Assembly: GCF_039541955.1 (NCBI RefSeq)
Contig: NZ_BAABHF010000042.1
Location: 156,561 to 220,560, forward strand
Reading direction: 5' to 3'
DNA from: Actinoallomurus oryzae
GTDB lineage: Bacteria; Actinomycetota; Actinomycetes; Streptosporangiales; Streptosporangiaceae
Length of the DNA: 64,000 bases
Shown: positions 25,991 through 34,315 of the stretch, piece after piece
Layout of the letters: every line of letters starts with the position of its first letter
Position numbering within the stretch: position 1 is the first letter of the stretch
Made by a program: the position numbers and the translations under genes
Notes under the pieces: generated by a model
The model's input: only the letters and a program-made list of their open reading frames with translations
The model's database searches: none
What the model was told of the DNA's origin: nothing

Positions 25991-27463
25991 ATGCCCCTGA
26001 TAATCGTGGCACTCGCCGTAGTGCTGCTGCTCGTCCTGATGACCAAGTTCAGGATCAACGGCTTCATCGCCCTGTTCATCGCCGCCCTGTTCGTGGGACT
26101 CGCGCGGGGCCTGTCGCTCACCAAGGTCTACGACGCGATGGTCACCGGCGTCGGCGATCAACTCGACGAGCTGATCCTGATCCTGGGGTTCGGCGCCATG
26201 CTCGGCAAGGTCCTCGCCGACAGCGGCGCCGCGCAGCGGATCACCACCTCGCTGGTCAACGTGTTCGGCATCGGCCGGGTCCAGCTCGCGATGGTCCTGA
26301 CCTCGATCTGCATCGGCATCACGATGTTCTACGAGGTCGGCTTCGTGCTCCTCATCCCGCTGGTGTTCACCATCGTCCGTGAGTACCGGCTGCCGCTCCT
26401 GTGGGTCGGGCTGCCGATGTCGATGACCCTGTCGACCATGCACAGCTTCCTGCCGCCCCACCCCGGCCCGGCCGCCGTGACCGGCACGTTCCACGCCAGC
26501 CAGGGCCTCACCCTGCTCTACGGCCTCCCGATCGCCATCGTCTCCGCCTCGATCATCTGCTACGTGTGGCCGCGGCTCGCCTTCGTCAGGCGGGTCAACC
26601 CGCGTGTCCCGGTCTCGCTCATCACCAACCGGGTGTTCGCCGAGGACGAGCTGCCGAGGTTCGGCACGTGCGTCACGATCGTCGTCATCCCGATCGTGTT
26701 GATGGGCGCATCGGCCGTCGCGGAGCTCAGCATGAGCGACGGCAACGCGGTCCTGCCCTACCTGGAGTTCTTCGGCGAGGCGCCGGTCGCCCTGCTCATC
26801 GCCCTGCTCCTGGCCGTCGTCCTCCTCGGCCCCAAGATCGGGCGTGCGGAGGACACCGCCGGGTCCGCGGCCGAGACCGGTGACGGCGCCCCCGCGCCCG
26901 GCGGCGCCGAGGGCCCCGCCGGCGGTGAGGGCGTGGCCACGGCGACCGCCCCTCCGGCGGTCTCGGCCACCGCCGTCGCGCCGCGGGGCCGTTTCCAGGC
27001 CGCGATGGACTCGTGCGCCGAGGCGGTCAAGCCGATGGCCATGATCATCCTGGTCATCGGCGCGGGCGGTGCCTTCAAGGAGGTCCTCGTCAAGTCCGGG
27101 ATCGCCGACTACATCGCCGACTTCACCCGGGGCTGGCACATCTCCGCGATCTTCCTGGCCTGGGCCATCGCGGTGCTGCTGCGCATCGCCGTCGGCTCGG
27201 CCTCGGTCGCGGTCGTGACCGCCGCGGGCATCGTGCTCCCGCTCGTGCAGAGCTCGGGAACCTCACCGGAGCTGATGGTGCTCGCCGTCACCTGCGGCAG
27301 CATCGCCGCCAGCCACGTCAACGACCCCGGGTTCTGGCTCTTCAAGCAGTACCTGAACCTCTCGGTGATGGACGCGATCAAGATCCGTACGACGTACACG
27401 ACGGCTCTGTCGGTGCTCGGCCTGGGCGGCGTCCTCCTCATGAACACCTTCGTCGGCTCGTAA
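25991..27463 (+). CDS. GntP-family gluconate/sugar-acid permease
   Basis: This 490-residue polytopic membrane protein has the GntP-family pattern: an N-terminal helix pair, MTKFRINGFIALFIAALFVG, the re-entrant TMHSFLPPHPGPAAVTG and the late block TCGSIAASHVNDPGFWLFKQ. It should import gluconate or a related sugar acid with protons. Between helices there is an unusual Gly/Ala/Pro/Thr-rich loop at about residues 290-337, longer than in most relatives. The ATG has GGAAGGAG upstream. Context suggests glucarate or galactarate as cargo. Confidence 0.92.
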   Translation: MPLIIVALAVVLLLVLMTKFRINGFIALFIAALFVGLARGLSLTKVYDAMVTGVGDQLDELILILGFGAMLGKVLADSGAAQRITTSLVNVFGIGRVQLAMVLTSICIGITMFYEVGFVLLIPLVFTIVREYRLPLLWVGLPMSMTLSTMHSFLPPHPGPAAVTGTFHASQGLTLLYGLPIAIVSASIICYVWPRLAFVRRVNPRVPVSLITNRVFAEDELPRFGTCVTIVVIPIVLMGASAVAELSMSDGNAVLPYLEFFGEAPVALLIALLLAVVLLGPKIGRAEDTAGSAAETGDGAPAPGGAEGPAGGEGVATATAPPAVSATAVAPRGRFQAAMDSCAEAVKPMAMIILVIGAGGAFKEVLVKSGIADYIADFTRGWHISAIFLAWAIAVLLRIAVGSASVAVVTAAGIVLPLVQSSGTSPELMVLAVTCGSIAASHVNDPGFWLFKQYLNLSVMDAIKIRTTYTTALSVLGLGGVLLMNTFVGS

Positions 27464-27603
27464 CCCGCGGTCCCCGTCCGTGGTCCCCGCCCGTCCGTCC
27501 GGCGGAAGCGTCTTGCGAAGGCCGGACCGCCCCTGCGAAGATCGCGACGCAGTGCCGAGCCGGGTCAGAAGGAGCCCTCATCAACTCGTCCCGCAGCCTG
27601 GTC

Positions 27604-28791
27604 GTGTCCGCGTTCGTCGCCTTCGCAGCCTTCGGTTCGTTCTGGGGCGTGTGGGGCGCTTCGGTGCCCCGGGTGCAACACCAGGCCGGTGTCAGCGACG
27701 GCCGGCTCGGGTTCGCCCTCCTCTTCGTGGGAGCCGGTGCCCTTCCGGCGATGTTGCTGGCGGGCCGGGCGCTCGACCGCTGGGGTCTCAAGGTCGCGGC
27801 CGGCGCGATCGGCCTGCTCGGTGTGGTCGGCGCCGGCCTGGCCCTGACCGCGGTGAACCTGCCGAGTCTGTGCGCCGGTCTCGGGGTCGCGGGCGCTTCC
27901 AGCGGCGCGGCCGATGTGACGATGAACGCGGTGGCGGGCCGCGCCGAGAAGATCGCCGGACGGCCGGTCATCACCCGTGTGCACGGCGTCTTCTCCACCT
28001 TCGTCGTCCTGACCAGTCTCGGCGCGGGGGTCACTTCCGCCGCCTCGTGGCCGCTCGCCGTGCCGTTCGTCGCGGTGACCGTTCTCTGCCTGGTCGCCGG
28101 GGTCGTCATGCTCGCCGCGATCTCGCGCAGCGCCATCGCCGACGACGGGGCGGCGGTGGGCGAGGCACCGGCGCCCGGCCGTGTCCGCCTCGCCCCGCTT
28201 CTGCTCGTCGGCGCGCTGGGCGCCCTCGCGTTCGCCAGCGAGAACGCCCACCAGAGCTGGAGCGCGGTCTTCGCGCAGGACGAGCTGCACGCCGGGGCAT
28301 GGCTCACCACAGTGGCGCCCGCCGTCTTCGCGGGAACCGTCGCGATCACGCGTTTCTCGGCCGGAGGCCTGAAGACCACCCACGCCCGGTCCGTCATTCT
28401 GGCGGGCGCGCTGGCCGCCGCCGGCGGCGCGCTCGTCATCGCGGGCGCCCCGACGCTGCTCGTCGCCACGCTGGGGCTCGTGCTGGCCGGCGCCGGAACC
28501 GCGGTGCTCTTCCCCACGCTCCTCGGCATCGTCTCGCGCAACGTCGAGGAGGCCTACCGGGGTCGCGCGACGTCCATCGTGAGCACCGTCTCCTACCTCG
28601 GCTTCCTGCTCGGCCCCGTCTACGTCGGCGCGTGGGCCGACGCCGCGGGACTGCGCGGGGCGATGATCGCCGTCGCCGCGCTGGCGGCCGCCCTGCTCGT
28701 CCTCACGCCGGTGCTCCTGCGCCTCAGCGGATTCGCCGTCACCGCAGTGACGGCCGGCACCTCCGAGCCAAGCGCGGACACCCGCGTGTGA
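27604..28791 (+). CDS. MFS transporter
   Basis: This major facilitator protein of about 395 residues and 12 helices has the cytoplasmic-loop motif in LAGRALDRWGLKVAA and FPTLLGIVSRN late in the protein. It looks like the FucP/YbjJ-like MFS group of sugar or efflux transporters; cargo is unknown. The given start is the GTG at 27604. However, a perfect AGAAGGAG lies 5 nt before an in-frame ATC at 27580, and no ATG, GTG or TTG follows that site at the right distance. Translation may therefore begin at ATC or the original ATG has mutated. Confidence 0.82.
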   Translation: MSAFVAFAAFGSFWGVWGASVPRVQHQAGVSDGRLGFALLFVGAGALPAMLLAGRALDRWGLKVAAGAIGLLGVVGAGLALTAVNLPSLCAGLGVAGASSGAADVTMNAVAGRAEKIAGRPVITRVHGVFSTFVVLTSLGAGVTSAASWPLAVPFVAVTVLCLVAGVVMLAAISRSAIADDGAAVGEAPAPGRVRLAPLLLVGALGALAFASENAHQSWSAVFAQDELHAGAWLTTVAPAVFAGTVAITRFSAGGLKTTHARSVILAGALAAAGGALVIAGAPTLLVATLGLVLAGAGTAVLFPTLLGIVSRNVEEAYRGRATSIVSTVSYLGFLLGPVYVGAWADAAGLRGAMIAVAALAAALLVLTPVLLRLSGFAVTAVTAGTSEPSADTRV

Positions 28792-29033
28792 CCTCGCCCG
28801 GGGTCACGTGTGGCCGGCCGCTCGCAGGCCGTCGAGTGCCGCGTCGGCGAACGCTGCGACCGCGAGACCCGCGACCTGTCCCTCGGCCGCGACATCGTAC
28901 GCGCGACGCCCTCCGGTACCGAACCCGTCACGGCCCGACCGCACCGGAACGCGCCGCACGCCGTCGCCGGGCCGTCTCTCAGCGGCGGCCCGGACCGACG
29001 GGCGAGCGTTTCCGGGCGGTCTCCGGGAAAGCG
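28792..29033. other. Gap with a possible regulator-gene remnant
   Basis: The 242 bp between the MFS and PPOX genes contain no intact gene. On the minus strand a short frame ending at 28804 reads AYDVAAEGQVAGLAVAAF, then ADAALDGLRAAG, before a stop, which resembles the last helices of a TetR-like regulator. No start or HTH is left. I see no clear terminator or promoter here. Confidence 0.25.
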
Positions 29034-29456
29034 TCAGCCGCCCGCCTGGCCGCTGTCCTTGAAGCTGCCCCAGCCGTGCCAGCGGTCGATCTCGATCCAG
29101 GCGCTGACCCGGCCGCGGTCGCGCTGCGGGTACGGCTGCCCGGTGTACTGCCGGGACAGCCGGTCGATGTCGGCCAGAGTCTCGTCGGCGCGCGTCTCGG
29201 CGACGTGGCCGATCAGGGTGACGTGGCTGTACCAGTCGTCGCCGTCGAGGACCGTCAGCGAGACCCGGTCATCGCCCCGGATGTGGTCGAGCCGCTTGCG
29301 GCCCTCGTCCATGTTGATCAGCACCCGGCCGTCGTCCCACAGGTACCAGGTGGCCGTGGAGATCGGCTGGCCGTCGGACCGCAGGGTGGCGATGACCGCC
29401 GGGTTGGCCTTCTTGAGCATGGCGACCGCGGACTCCGGGAGCGGCGGCTTCGACAT
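29034..29456 (-). CDS. PPOX-class flavin/F420-dependent oxidoreductase
   Basis: This 140-residue split-barrel protein has the TIGR03618-like pattern ANPAVIATLRSDGQPISTAT, with WYLWDDGRVLINMDEGRKRL after it. Such small actinobacterial proteins bind F420 or FMN and act as reductases or oxidases on diverse substrates. No signal or membrane part. The closeness to a TetR gene upstream in the same direction (66 nt) may mean shared transcription. The exact substrate cannot be told. Confidence 0.88.
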   Translation of the reverse strand: MSKPPLPESAVAMLKKANPAVIATLRSDGQPISTATWYLWDDGRVLINMDEGRKRLDHIRGDDRVSLTVLDGDDWYSHVTLIGHVAETRADETLADIDRLSRQYTGQPYPQRDRGRVSAWIEIDRWHGWGSFKDSGQAGG

Positions 29457-29522
29457 GTTGCCTCCTCTTTCGCATGGTGACGGGCCCCGCCGGTCGATCG
29501 ATGCGACGGGTCTCCCACGCTG

Positions 29523-30272
29523 TCACACGGGAGGCCTCGTCTCACCGGCGGCCCGACGGCCCCCGGCCGATCCCTGGATGCTGTCCAGGAGGCGTTCGAG
29601 GCCGTACTCCCAGCGCTCGTCGAATCCGGTCAGGGTGCGGCCGGCCTCCGCGGTCATCCGGGCGAACATCGGGTGGTCGCCGGCGCTGACGACTGATTCG
29701 ATGTACGGGAGCTGCCGCCGCATCCAGGCGGAGAGCTCCAGGCCGGTGTGTCTCTGGGCCTCCTGATCGGCGAGTTCGATCTGCACGAACCCGTAGACGT
29801 GGACGAAGATCATGATCATCGTGGTGAGCATCGCGTCCATGCTCAGCTCCAGGGCGTCCAGGACGCCGAGGACCTGCTCGAAGAGCCGGATCCGGTTGGG
29901 ACTCGCGGCCTGGCGCCGTAGGCCGATCTCCGCCATCCAGGGGTGGCGGTGCATGGCCGACCGCATGCGTCTCGCGAGATCGCGCAACTCGGTCCGCCAG
30001 TCGCCGCACGCCGCACCGTCCGGGCGGAGGAACTCCGCGGTGACGGCGTCGACCATCAACTCGATGAGCTCGTCCTTGCCGGTGATGTAGGAGTACGGCG
30101 ACATCGGCCCGGCGTCCAGGTCGGCCGCCAGCCGTCGCATGGACAGGGCGGCCAGTCCCTCGGCGTCCGCGATGGCGATCGCGGCCCGGGTCATCTCCGC
30201 CCGGCCGAAGCGTGGCCGGGGACCGCGCGCCGGCTGCTCGGGCCGGAGCCAGAGATTCTCACGCTCCTTCAC
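29523..30272 (-). CDS. TetR-family regulator with TetR_C domain
   Basis: This 249-residue regulator has an N-terminal HTH (about 25-75: RAAIAIADAEGLAALSMRRL then LDAGPMSPYSYITGKDELIEL) and the tetracycline-repressor type C-terminal domain. GTG start. About 30 nt upstream lies a perfect GATAC-gct-GTATC dyad in the gap to the divergent orphan ATP synthase subunit a gene, so autoregulation and control of that gene are likely. Ligand unknown. Confidence 0.9.
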   Translation of the reverse strand: MKERENLWLRPEQPARGPRPRFGRAEMTRAAIAIADAEGLAALSMRRLAADLDAGPMSPYSYITGKDELIELMVDAVTAEFLRPDGAACGDWRTELRDLARRMRSAMHRHPWMAEIGLRRQAASPNRIRLFEQVLGVLDALELSMDAMLTTMIMIFVHVYGFVQIELADQEAQRHTGLELSAWMRRQLPYIESVVSAGDHPMFARMTAEAGRTLTGFDERWEYGLERLLDSIQGSAGGRRAAGETRPPV

Positions 30273-30301
30273 CCACCCAGCTTCCCATCGAAGGAAAACT
30301 C

Positions 30302-30314
30302 GATACGCTGTATC
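30302..30314. promoter_or_regulatory. TetR operator candidate in the TetR/atpB-like gap
   Basis: GATACGCTGTATC is a perfect 5-bp dyad around a 3-bp centre. It lies 30 nt from the TetR start and 48 nt from the divergent ATP synthase subunit a start, in the only AT-richer part of this 89-bp gap. Binding by the adjacent TetR protein is inferred from position. Confidence 0.6.
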
Positions 30315-30361
30315 AAGTTAACTCCATACGGCGTCTTGGGTTTTCGAGTTCGGGGGCGTAG

Positions 30362-31117
30362 ATGTTCGAGCCGCCAGGCCTGGGCCTGTTCGAATGGAAG
30401 CCGCTGTTTCACCTCGGGCCGGTCGCGGTCCACAAGCCGATCGTGCTGTGCCTGCTCGTCACGGCCGTCGTGCCGGCGTTCTTCTGGGGGGCGTTCGCCC
30501 GGCCGGCGATCGTGCCCGGCCGGATGCAGAATCTCGGCGAGCTGGCCTATCTGTTCGTCCGCGATCAGATCGCCCGGCCGATGATGGGCGTCCGGGGCGA
30601 CCGCTGGATGGGGCTCCTGTTCTCGCTGTTCTTCTTCGTCTGGACGGCGAACCTGATGGCGGTGGTGCCGCCGGCCCAGTTTCCGGTGACCGGGCACATC
30701 GCCTTTCCCGCCGTGCTCGCGGGGCTGGTGTACGTGATCATGTGGGTGGTCGGTGTCCGGGCCCACGGCCTGGTCGGCTTCATCAGGCACGCCACCTGCC
30801 CGCCAGGCCTGTCCAGGGGCGAAACCGTTCTCGTCGCGCCGCTGGAGTTCCTGTCCGCGTTCGTCTTGCGGCCGTTCACCCACGCCGTGCGGCTGTTCGC
30901 CACCATGTTCGCCGGCCATCTGCTCGTGGCGCTCTTCGCCACGGTCGGCTACCACTTCCTCATCCAGGCACCGACGCCGCTCGGCGCGCCCGTCGGCGTC
31001 GTCGGCGTGGCCTTCACGGTGGTCGTCACCGCCCTGGAGTTGTTCGTCCAGGCCGTTCAGGCGTACGTGTTCACGCTGATCGCCGCCTACTCCATCGGCG
31101 ACGCGTTGGGCGTGTAG
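30362..31117 (+). CDS. Orphan F0F1 ATP synthase subunit a (AtpB-like)
   Basis: This 251-residue protein with about six membrane helices matches subunit a of the ATP synthase proton channel. The essential Arg of the channel helix is present in HAVRLFATMFAGHLL, and the partner helix has ELFVQAVQAYVFTLIAAYSI with the conserved Gln and Tyr positions. N-terminal FEPPGLGLFEW and NLGELAYLFVRDQI are also typical. No atpE, atpF or catalytic subunit genes follow; the next gene is a 57-residue membrane protein. It is divergent from a TetR gene. It is therefore a second, regulated copy of subunit a, with an unknown reason. Confidence 0.88.
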   Translation: MFEPPGLGLFEWKPLFHLGPVAVHKPIVLCLLVTAVVPAFFWGAFARPAIVPGRMQNLGELAYLFVRDQIARPMMGVRGDRWMGLLFSLFFFVWTANLMAVVPPAQFPVTGHIAFPAVLAGLVYVIMWVVGVRAHGLVGFIRHATCPPGLSRGETVLVAPLEFLSAFVLRPFTHAVRLFATMFAGHLLVALFATVGYHFLIQAPTPLGAPVGVVGVAFTVVVTALELFVQAVQAYVFTLIAAYSIGDALGV

Positions 31118-31206
31118 CTCCCGATTCATGTCGCATGCGCCCGGGTCGTACGGGCGCCATCCGGCGGGTATGCCCCGAACAGGGACTCTCCATAAGGAGG
31201 CGTGAC

Positions 31207-31380
31207 ATGGCGCTGTTCCTGGCCCTCATCCTCGTGGCAGTGGCACTCGGCATCGCGGGGTGGGTGGTGAAAGGCCTGTTCTTCCTGCTGATTATCGGGA
31301 TCCTGGTCTTCCTCGCCGACTTGGTGTTCAGCGGAATCCGGATCGGCCGCCGTCGCGGCGGCGCCCGCGCCGCACGCTGA
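31207..31380 (+). CDS. 57-residue hydrophobic membrane protein
   Basis: The protein is almost entirely two membrane helices (ALFLALILVAVALGIAGWVV and LFFLLIIGILVFLADLVF) followed by a basic tail with RIGRRRGG. Such short hydrophobic proteins are common in actinomycetes near stress genes and have no known activity. ATG start with a very strong ATAAGGAGG. It lies 89 nt after the subunit a gene in the same direction and may be its cotranscribed partner. A hairpin follows the stop. Confidence 0.8.
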   Translation: MALFLALILVAVALGIAGWVVKGLFFLLIIGILVFLADLVFSGIRIGRRRGGARAAR

Positions 31381-31392
31381 TCGACCGCAACG

Positions 31393-31429
31393 CCAAGGGC
31401 CCGGCCATCAGTGATGACCGGACCCTTGG
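31393..31429. terminator. Hairpin between the small membrane gene and tRNA-His
   Basis: CCAAGGG...CCCTTGG with inner CCGG pairs forms a stem of about 12 bp around the ATCAGTGAT centre. It lies 13 nt after the small gene stop and 11 nt past the tRNA 3' end on the other strand, so it can stop transcription from both sides. There is no U-tract. Confidence 0.6.
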
Positions 31430-31439
31430 TACTGCTTGG

Positions 31440-31512
31440 GGTGAGTGAGGGGACTTGAACCCCCGACACCCAGGACCACAACCTGGTGCTCTGCCGACTG
31501 AGCTACACCCAC
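31440..31512 (-). tRNA. tRNA-His (GTG anticodon)
   Basis: A full cloverleaf can be read on the minus strand: acceptor stem GTGGGTG/CACTCAC, D arm with TAGCTCAGTCGGCAGAGCA, anticodon stem CCAGG/CCTGG around TTGTGGT (anticodon GTG), and T arm with GGTTCAAGTCC. Position 73 is C with a G at -1 (31513), the identity pair of histidine tRNAs. CCA is not encoded. It lies next to orn, a common actinobacterial order. Confidence 0.96.
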
Positions 31513-31562
31513 CATGACCGCACGAGGCGGCATGAAGCAGTGTAGCGGTTCCCGGCGGGTCT

Positions 31563-32156
31563 TCAGTCACCGATCTTCGCCGCGATGGCGCGCGCGGTCT
31601 CCGAGTCCGGGCCCGGGTGGGGCACGAACACCGCGGCGCGGTAGTAGCGCAGCTCCGTGATGCTCTCGGTGATGTCCGCCAGGGCCCGGTGGCCGCCCTT
31701 CTTCACCGGGCTGGCGAAGTACGCCCGGGGGTACCAGCGGCGGGCCAGCTCCTTGATCGAGGAGACGTCGACCATGCGGTAGTGCAGGTGGGCGTCCAGG
31801 GCCGGCATGTCGCGGGCGAGGAAGGACCGGTCGGTGGCGATCGAGTTGCCGCACAGCGGGGCCTTCTTCACCCCCGGCACATGTGAGCGCACGTAGTCGA
31901 GGACCTTGGTCTCGGCCTCCGCGAGCGTGATCCCCGCAGGCAGTTCTTCGAGCAGGCCCGAGGTCGTGTGCATGTCATGCACGACGTCGGACATCTGGCG
32001 TATGGCCTCCTCCGGAGGCTTGATCACCAGGTCGATGCCCTCGTCGAGGATGTTCAGCTCACCATCGGTCACCAGAGCCGCGATCTCGATCAGCGCGTCG
32101 TGCCGCAGATCGAGCCCGGTCATTTCACAGTCGATCCAGACCAGCCGGTCGTTCAT
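31563..32156 (-). CDS. orn: Oligoribonuclease
   Basis: This 197-residue DEDDh exonuclease has all catalytic residues: Asp and Glu in VWIDCEMTGLD, Asp in GNSIATDRSFL, and His and Asp in GGHRALADI. It degrades 2- to 5-nt RNAs, and pGpG in c-di-GMP turnover. The start is taken as the ATG at 32156 (MNDRLVWIDCEMTG), matching the common N-terminus; an in-frame ATG at 32168 would add four residues. It is followed in the same direction by tRNA-His. Confidence 0.95.
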   Translation of the reverse strand: MNDRLVWIDCEMTGLDLRHDALIEIAALVTDGELNILDEGIDLVIKPPEEAIRQMSDVVHDMHTTSGLLEELPAGITLAEAETKVLDYVRSHVPGVKKAPLCGNSIATDRSFLARDMPALDAHLHYRMVDVSSIKELARRWYPRAYFASPVKKGGHRALADITESITELRYYRAAVFVPHPGPDSETARAIAAKIGD

Positions 32157-32241
32157 GACCTTCACCATAAGTCCTGCCAGGACACTTTGCGTGAGGAGAA
32201 CCGCGGATCCGGTGGCCGAGGCCGGAAGACTGTGGGACACG

Positions 32242-32868
32242 TCACACGTAGGCGATGCCCTGCCGCAGCTTCGGGTCGGGTACGGGAGGCCCGAACGACT
32301 GGACCGCCGGCAGCACCCCCGCCCACACGTCCAGCGCGTAGTCCTCCTCCTCGTCGCCGGGCCATCCCTGGCGGGACTTGACCGACGCCTCCTCCAGGGA
32401 GAGGGCCAGGACGGATGTCGCGGCGAGCTCCTTGCGGGTGGGCCGGCGGGCGACGTTCCAGCGTCCCGGCGTCACCTGCTCGACCAGCGCGCGCAGGCCG
32501 GTGAGCTTCTCCTCCAGGTCCGTCACCGTACGGGGGCGGCCGAAGATCACGGCGCTGCGGTAGTTGATCGAGTGGTGGAACAGCGACCGGGCGAGGACGA
32601 GGGCGTCGAGGTGGGTGACGGTGACACAGACCTCCTCGGTGGTGCGCAGGCTGGTCGCGCCCGTCGAGCCGTGGAGGTAGAGGGTGTCGCCGTCCCGCCC
32701 GTACCCGGTGGGGATGACGCGGGGCGCCCCGTCCACGATCACGCCGAGGTGGCAGATCCGGCCGGCGTCGAGGACCTCATAGAGGGCCGAACGGTCCGAC
32801 GCGGCGCGTTCGGGCAGGCGCCGGACCCGGGTGCGCTCGGTGCTGGAAAGGGGCGCTGAAGTGCTCAT
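32242..32868 (-). CDS. Pyridoxamine 5'-phosphate oxidase-family flavin protein
   Basis: This 208-residue split-barrel flavoprotein has GRICHLGVIVDGAPRVIPTG near residue 36 and YRSAVIFGRPRTV at about 105. It belongs to the PNPOx-like group often found beside MocR regulators in actinobacteria. It is divergent from such a MocR gene, with shared AAGTGGC sites between the starts, so it is probably its target. An activity on a vitamin B6 compound or detoxification are both possible. Confidence 0.87.
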   Translation of the reverse strand: MSTSAPLSSTERTRVRRLPERAASDRSALYEVLDAGRICHLGVIVDGAPRVIPTGYGRDGDTLYLHGSTGATSLRTTEEVCVTVTHLDALVLARSLFHHSINYRSAVIFGRPRTVTDLEEKLTGLRALVEQVTPGRWNVARRPTRKELAATSVLALSLEEASVKSRQGWPGDEEEDYALDVWAGVLPAVQSFGPPVPDPKLRQGIAYV

Positions 32869-32886
32869 ACGCCCACGTTAGGATCT

Positions 32887-32937
32887 AAGTGGCCCAGTGC
32901 GAATGGCCACTGAGACATCGAAAAGAGAAGCCACTTT
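32887..32937. promoter_or_regulatory. MocR operator: three AAGTGGC-type half-sites
   Basis: Half-sites AAGTGGC (32887-32893), GGCCACT (32905-32911, inverted) and AAGCCACTT (32929-32937, inverted) lie in the gap between the divergent PNPOx-like and MocR genes. The first two form a 7-bp inverted repeat AGTGGCC-N10-GGCCACT. The third overlaps the proposed TTG start of the MocR gene. Repeated half-sites of this kind are typical for MocR/PdxR regulators. Confidence 0.65.
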
Positions 32938-34315
32938 GCCGCGGAACCAGTTCGACCTGCCGGTCGTCGTCGAGCGCGACGCGGAGCAGCCGCTGAGCGT
33001 GCAGCTCGGCCGCCAGCTCCGCGAGGCCATGAACGACGGGCGGGTGCGCGCGGGGGAGCGGCTGCCCTCCAGCCGGGCGCTCGCCTCCGCGCTCGGTGTC
33101 AGCCGCACCGTCGTCACCACCGCGTACGAGCAGCTCTACGCGGAGGGCTGGCTGGAGGGCCGCCACGGTTCGGGCACGTACGTCGCCGACATCGCCGCCC
33201 AGAGCGTCCCGGCCGAGGTCGCGTACGCCGCGCCGGACCAGCCGGCGGAGGCCGGCGTCATCGACCTGCGCCCCGGCATCCCGTGGGTCGCCGCGCTCGA
33301 CACGCCCGCGTGGCGGCGCGCCTGGCGGCTCGCGGCGGCGATACCGCCGGTCGCGCGGCCCGACCGCCGCGGCCTGCCGGGGCTGCGCGCGGGCCTGGTC
33401 GACTACCTGCGGCGCAGCCGTGGAGTGTCCTGCCCGCCCGAGCGCGTGCTCGTGACCCGCGGCGCCACGAACGGCTTCGACCTGCTGGCCGCGACCGTCC
33501 TGCGGCCCGGCGACCGCGCGGGCGTGGAGGAGCCGGGCTACCCCAACGCGCGGGAGGTGCTGGCCGCGCGGGACGTGGAGGTGGTGCCGTGCCCGGTGGA
33601 CGCGGACGGGCTGGTCGTGGACGCCCTGCCCGCCGGCCTGCGCCTGGTCTACACGACTCCGTCCCACCAGTACCCGCTCGGCGGCCGGCTGCCGGTGCCG
33701 CGCCGTCAGGCGCTGCTGGCCTGGGCGCGGCGCGAGGGCGCGCTGATCGTCGAGGACGACTACGACAGCGAGTTCCGCTACGACGTCGCCCCGCTGCCCG
33801 CCCTGTACGGTCTGGGCCCCGACCACACGGTCTACCTCGGCACCACGTCCAAGACGCTGACGTCGGGCGTCGGTACCGGCTGGCTGGTGGCCCGGCCCGA
33901 CCTGGTGGAGGCGATCGCCGAGACCCGGCTGCGCCTGGGCGACAGCACGGCCGTCGTGTCCCAGGAGGCCGTACGCATCCTGCTCGAACGCGGTGACCTC
34001 GACCGTCACGTGCGCCGCATGCGTGCCGAGTACGGCCGGCGGCGCGCCGCGATCGTCGAGACGCTCGGGCACCTGCCGCTGCTGGGAGACACCGCCGGCC
34101 TGCACATCGTCGTCGAGCTGCCCGCCGGGGTGCCCGGCCCGGTCATCGAGCGCGCCGCCGGGCGCGGCGTGCTGCTGGCCTCCCTGGAGGAGCGCTACGC
34201 GTCCGTCCAGGACGTGCACGGGCTGATCCTCGGGTACGGCGGCGCGACCGTCTCCCAGGTCAGGTCGGGGTGCTCGCTCGTACGGGAGCTGGTCCGGGAG
34301 GCGGTCCTGCGGTAG
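32936..34315 (+). CDS. MocR/PdxR-type GntR regulator with aminotransferase domain
   Basis: The protein of about 459 residues has an N-terminal GntR winged HTH (LPSSRALASALGVSRTVVTT) and a C-terminal fold-type I aminotransferase-like domain that binds PLP, with the lysine in YLGTTSKTLTSGVG and VEDDYDSEFRYD upstream of it. Such regulators sense PLP or an amino compound. The start is probably the TTG at 32936, with AGAGAAG 5 nt upstream; starts at 32897 or 32903 would put the operator inside the gene. Divergent from the PNPOx-like gene. Confidence 0.9.
   Translation: MPRNQFDLPVVVERDAEQPLSVQLGRQLREAMNDGRVRAGERLPSSRALASALGVSRTVVTTAYEQLYAEGWLEGRHGSGTYVADIAAQSVPAEVAYAAPDQPAEAGVIDLRPGIPWVAALDTPAWRRAWRLAAAIPPVARPDRRGLPGLRAGLVDYLRRSRGVSCPPERVLVTRGATNGFDLLAATVLRPGDRAGVEEPGYPNAREVLAARDVEVVPCPVDADGLVVDALPAGLRLVYTTPSHQYPLGGRLPVPRRQALLAWARREGALIVEDDYDSEFRYDVAPLPALYGLGPDHTVYLGTTSKTLTSGVGTGWLVARPDLVEAIAETRLRLGDSTAVVSQEAVRILLERGDLDRHVRRMRAEYGRRRAAIVETLGHLPLLGDTAGLHIVVELPAGVPGPVIERAAGRGVLLASLEERYASVQDVHGLILGYGGATVSQVRSGCSLVRELVREAVLR

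Noticed and set aside
30362..31117. Beginning of a second ATP synthase operon
   Set aside because: No c, b, alpha, beta or other subunit follows; the next gene is a 57-residue hydrophobic protein and then tRNA-His.
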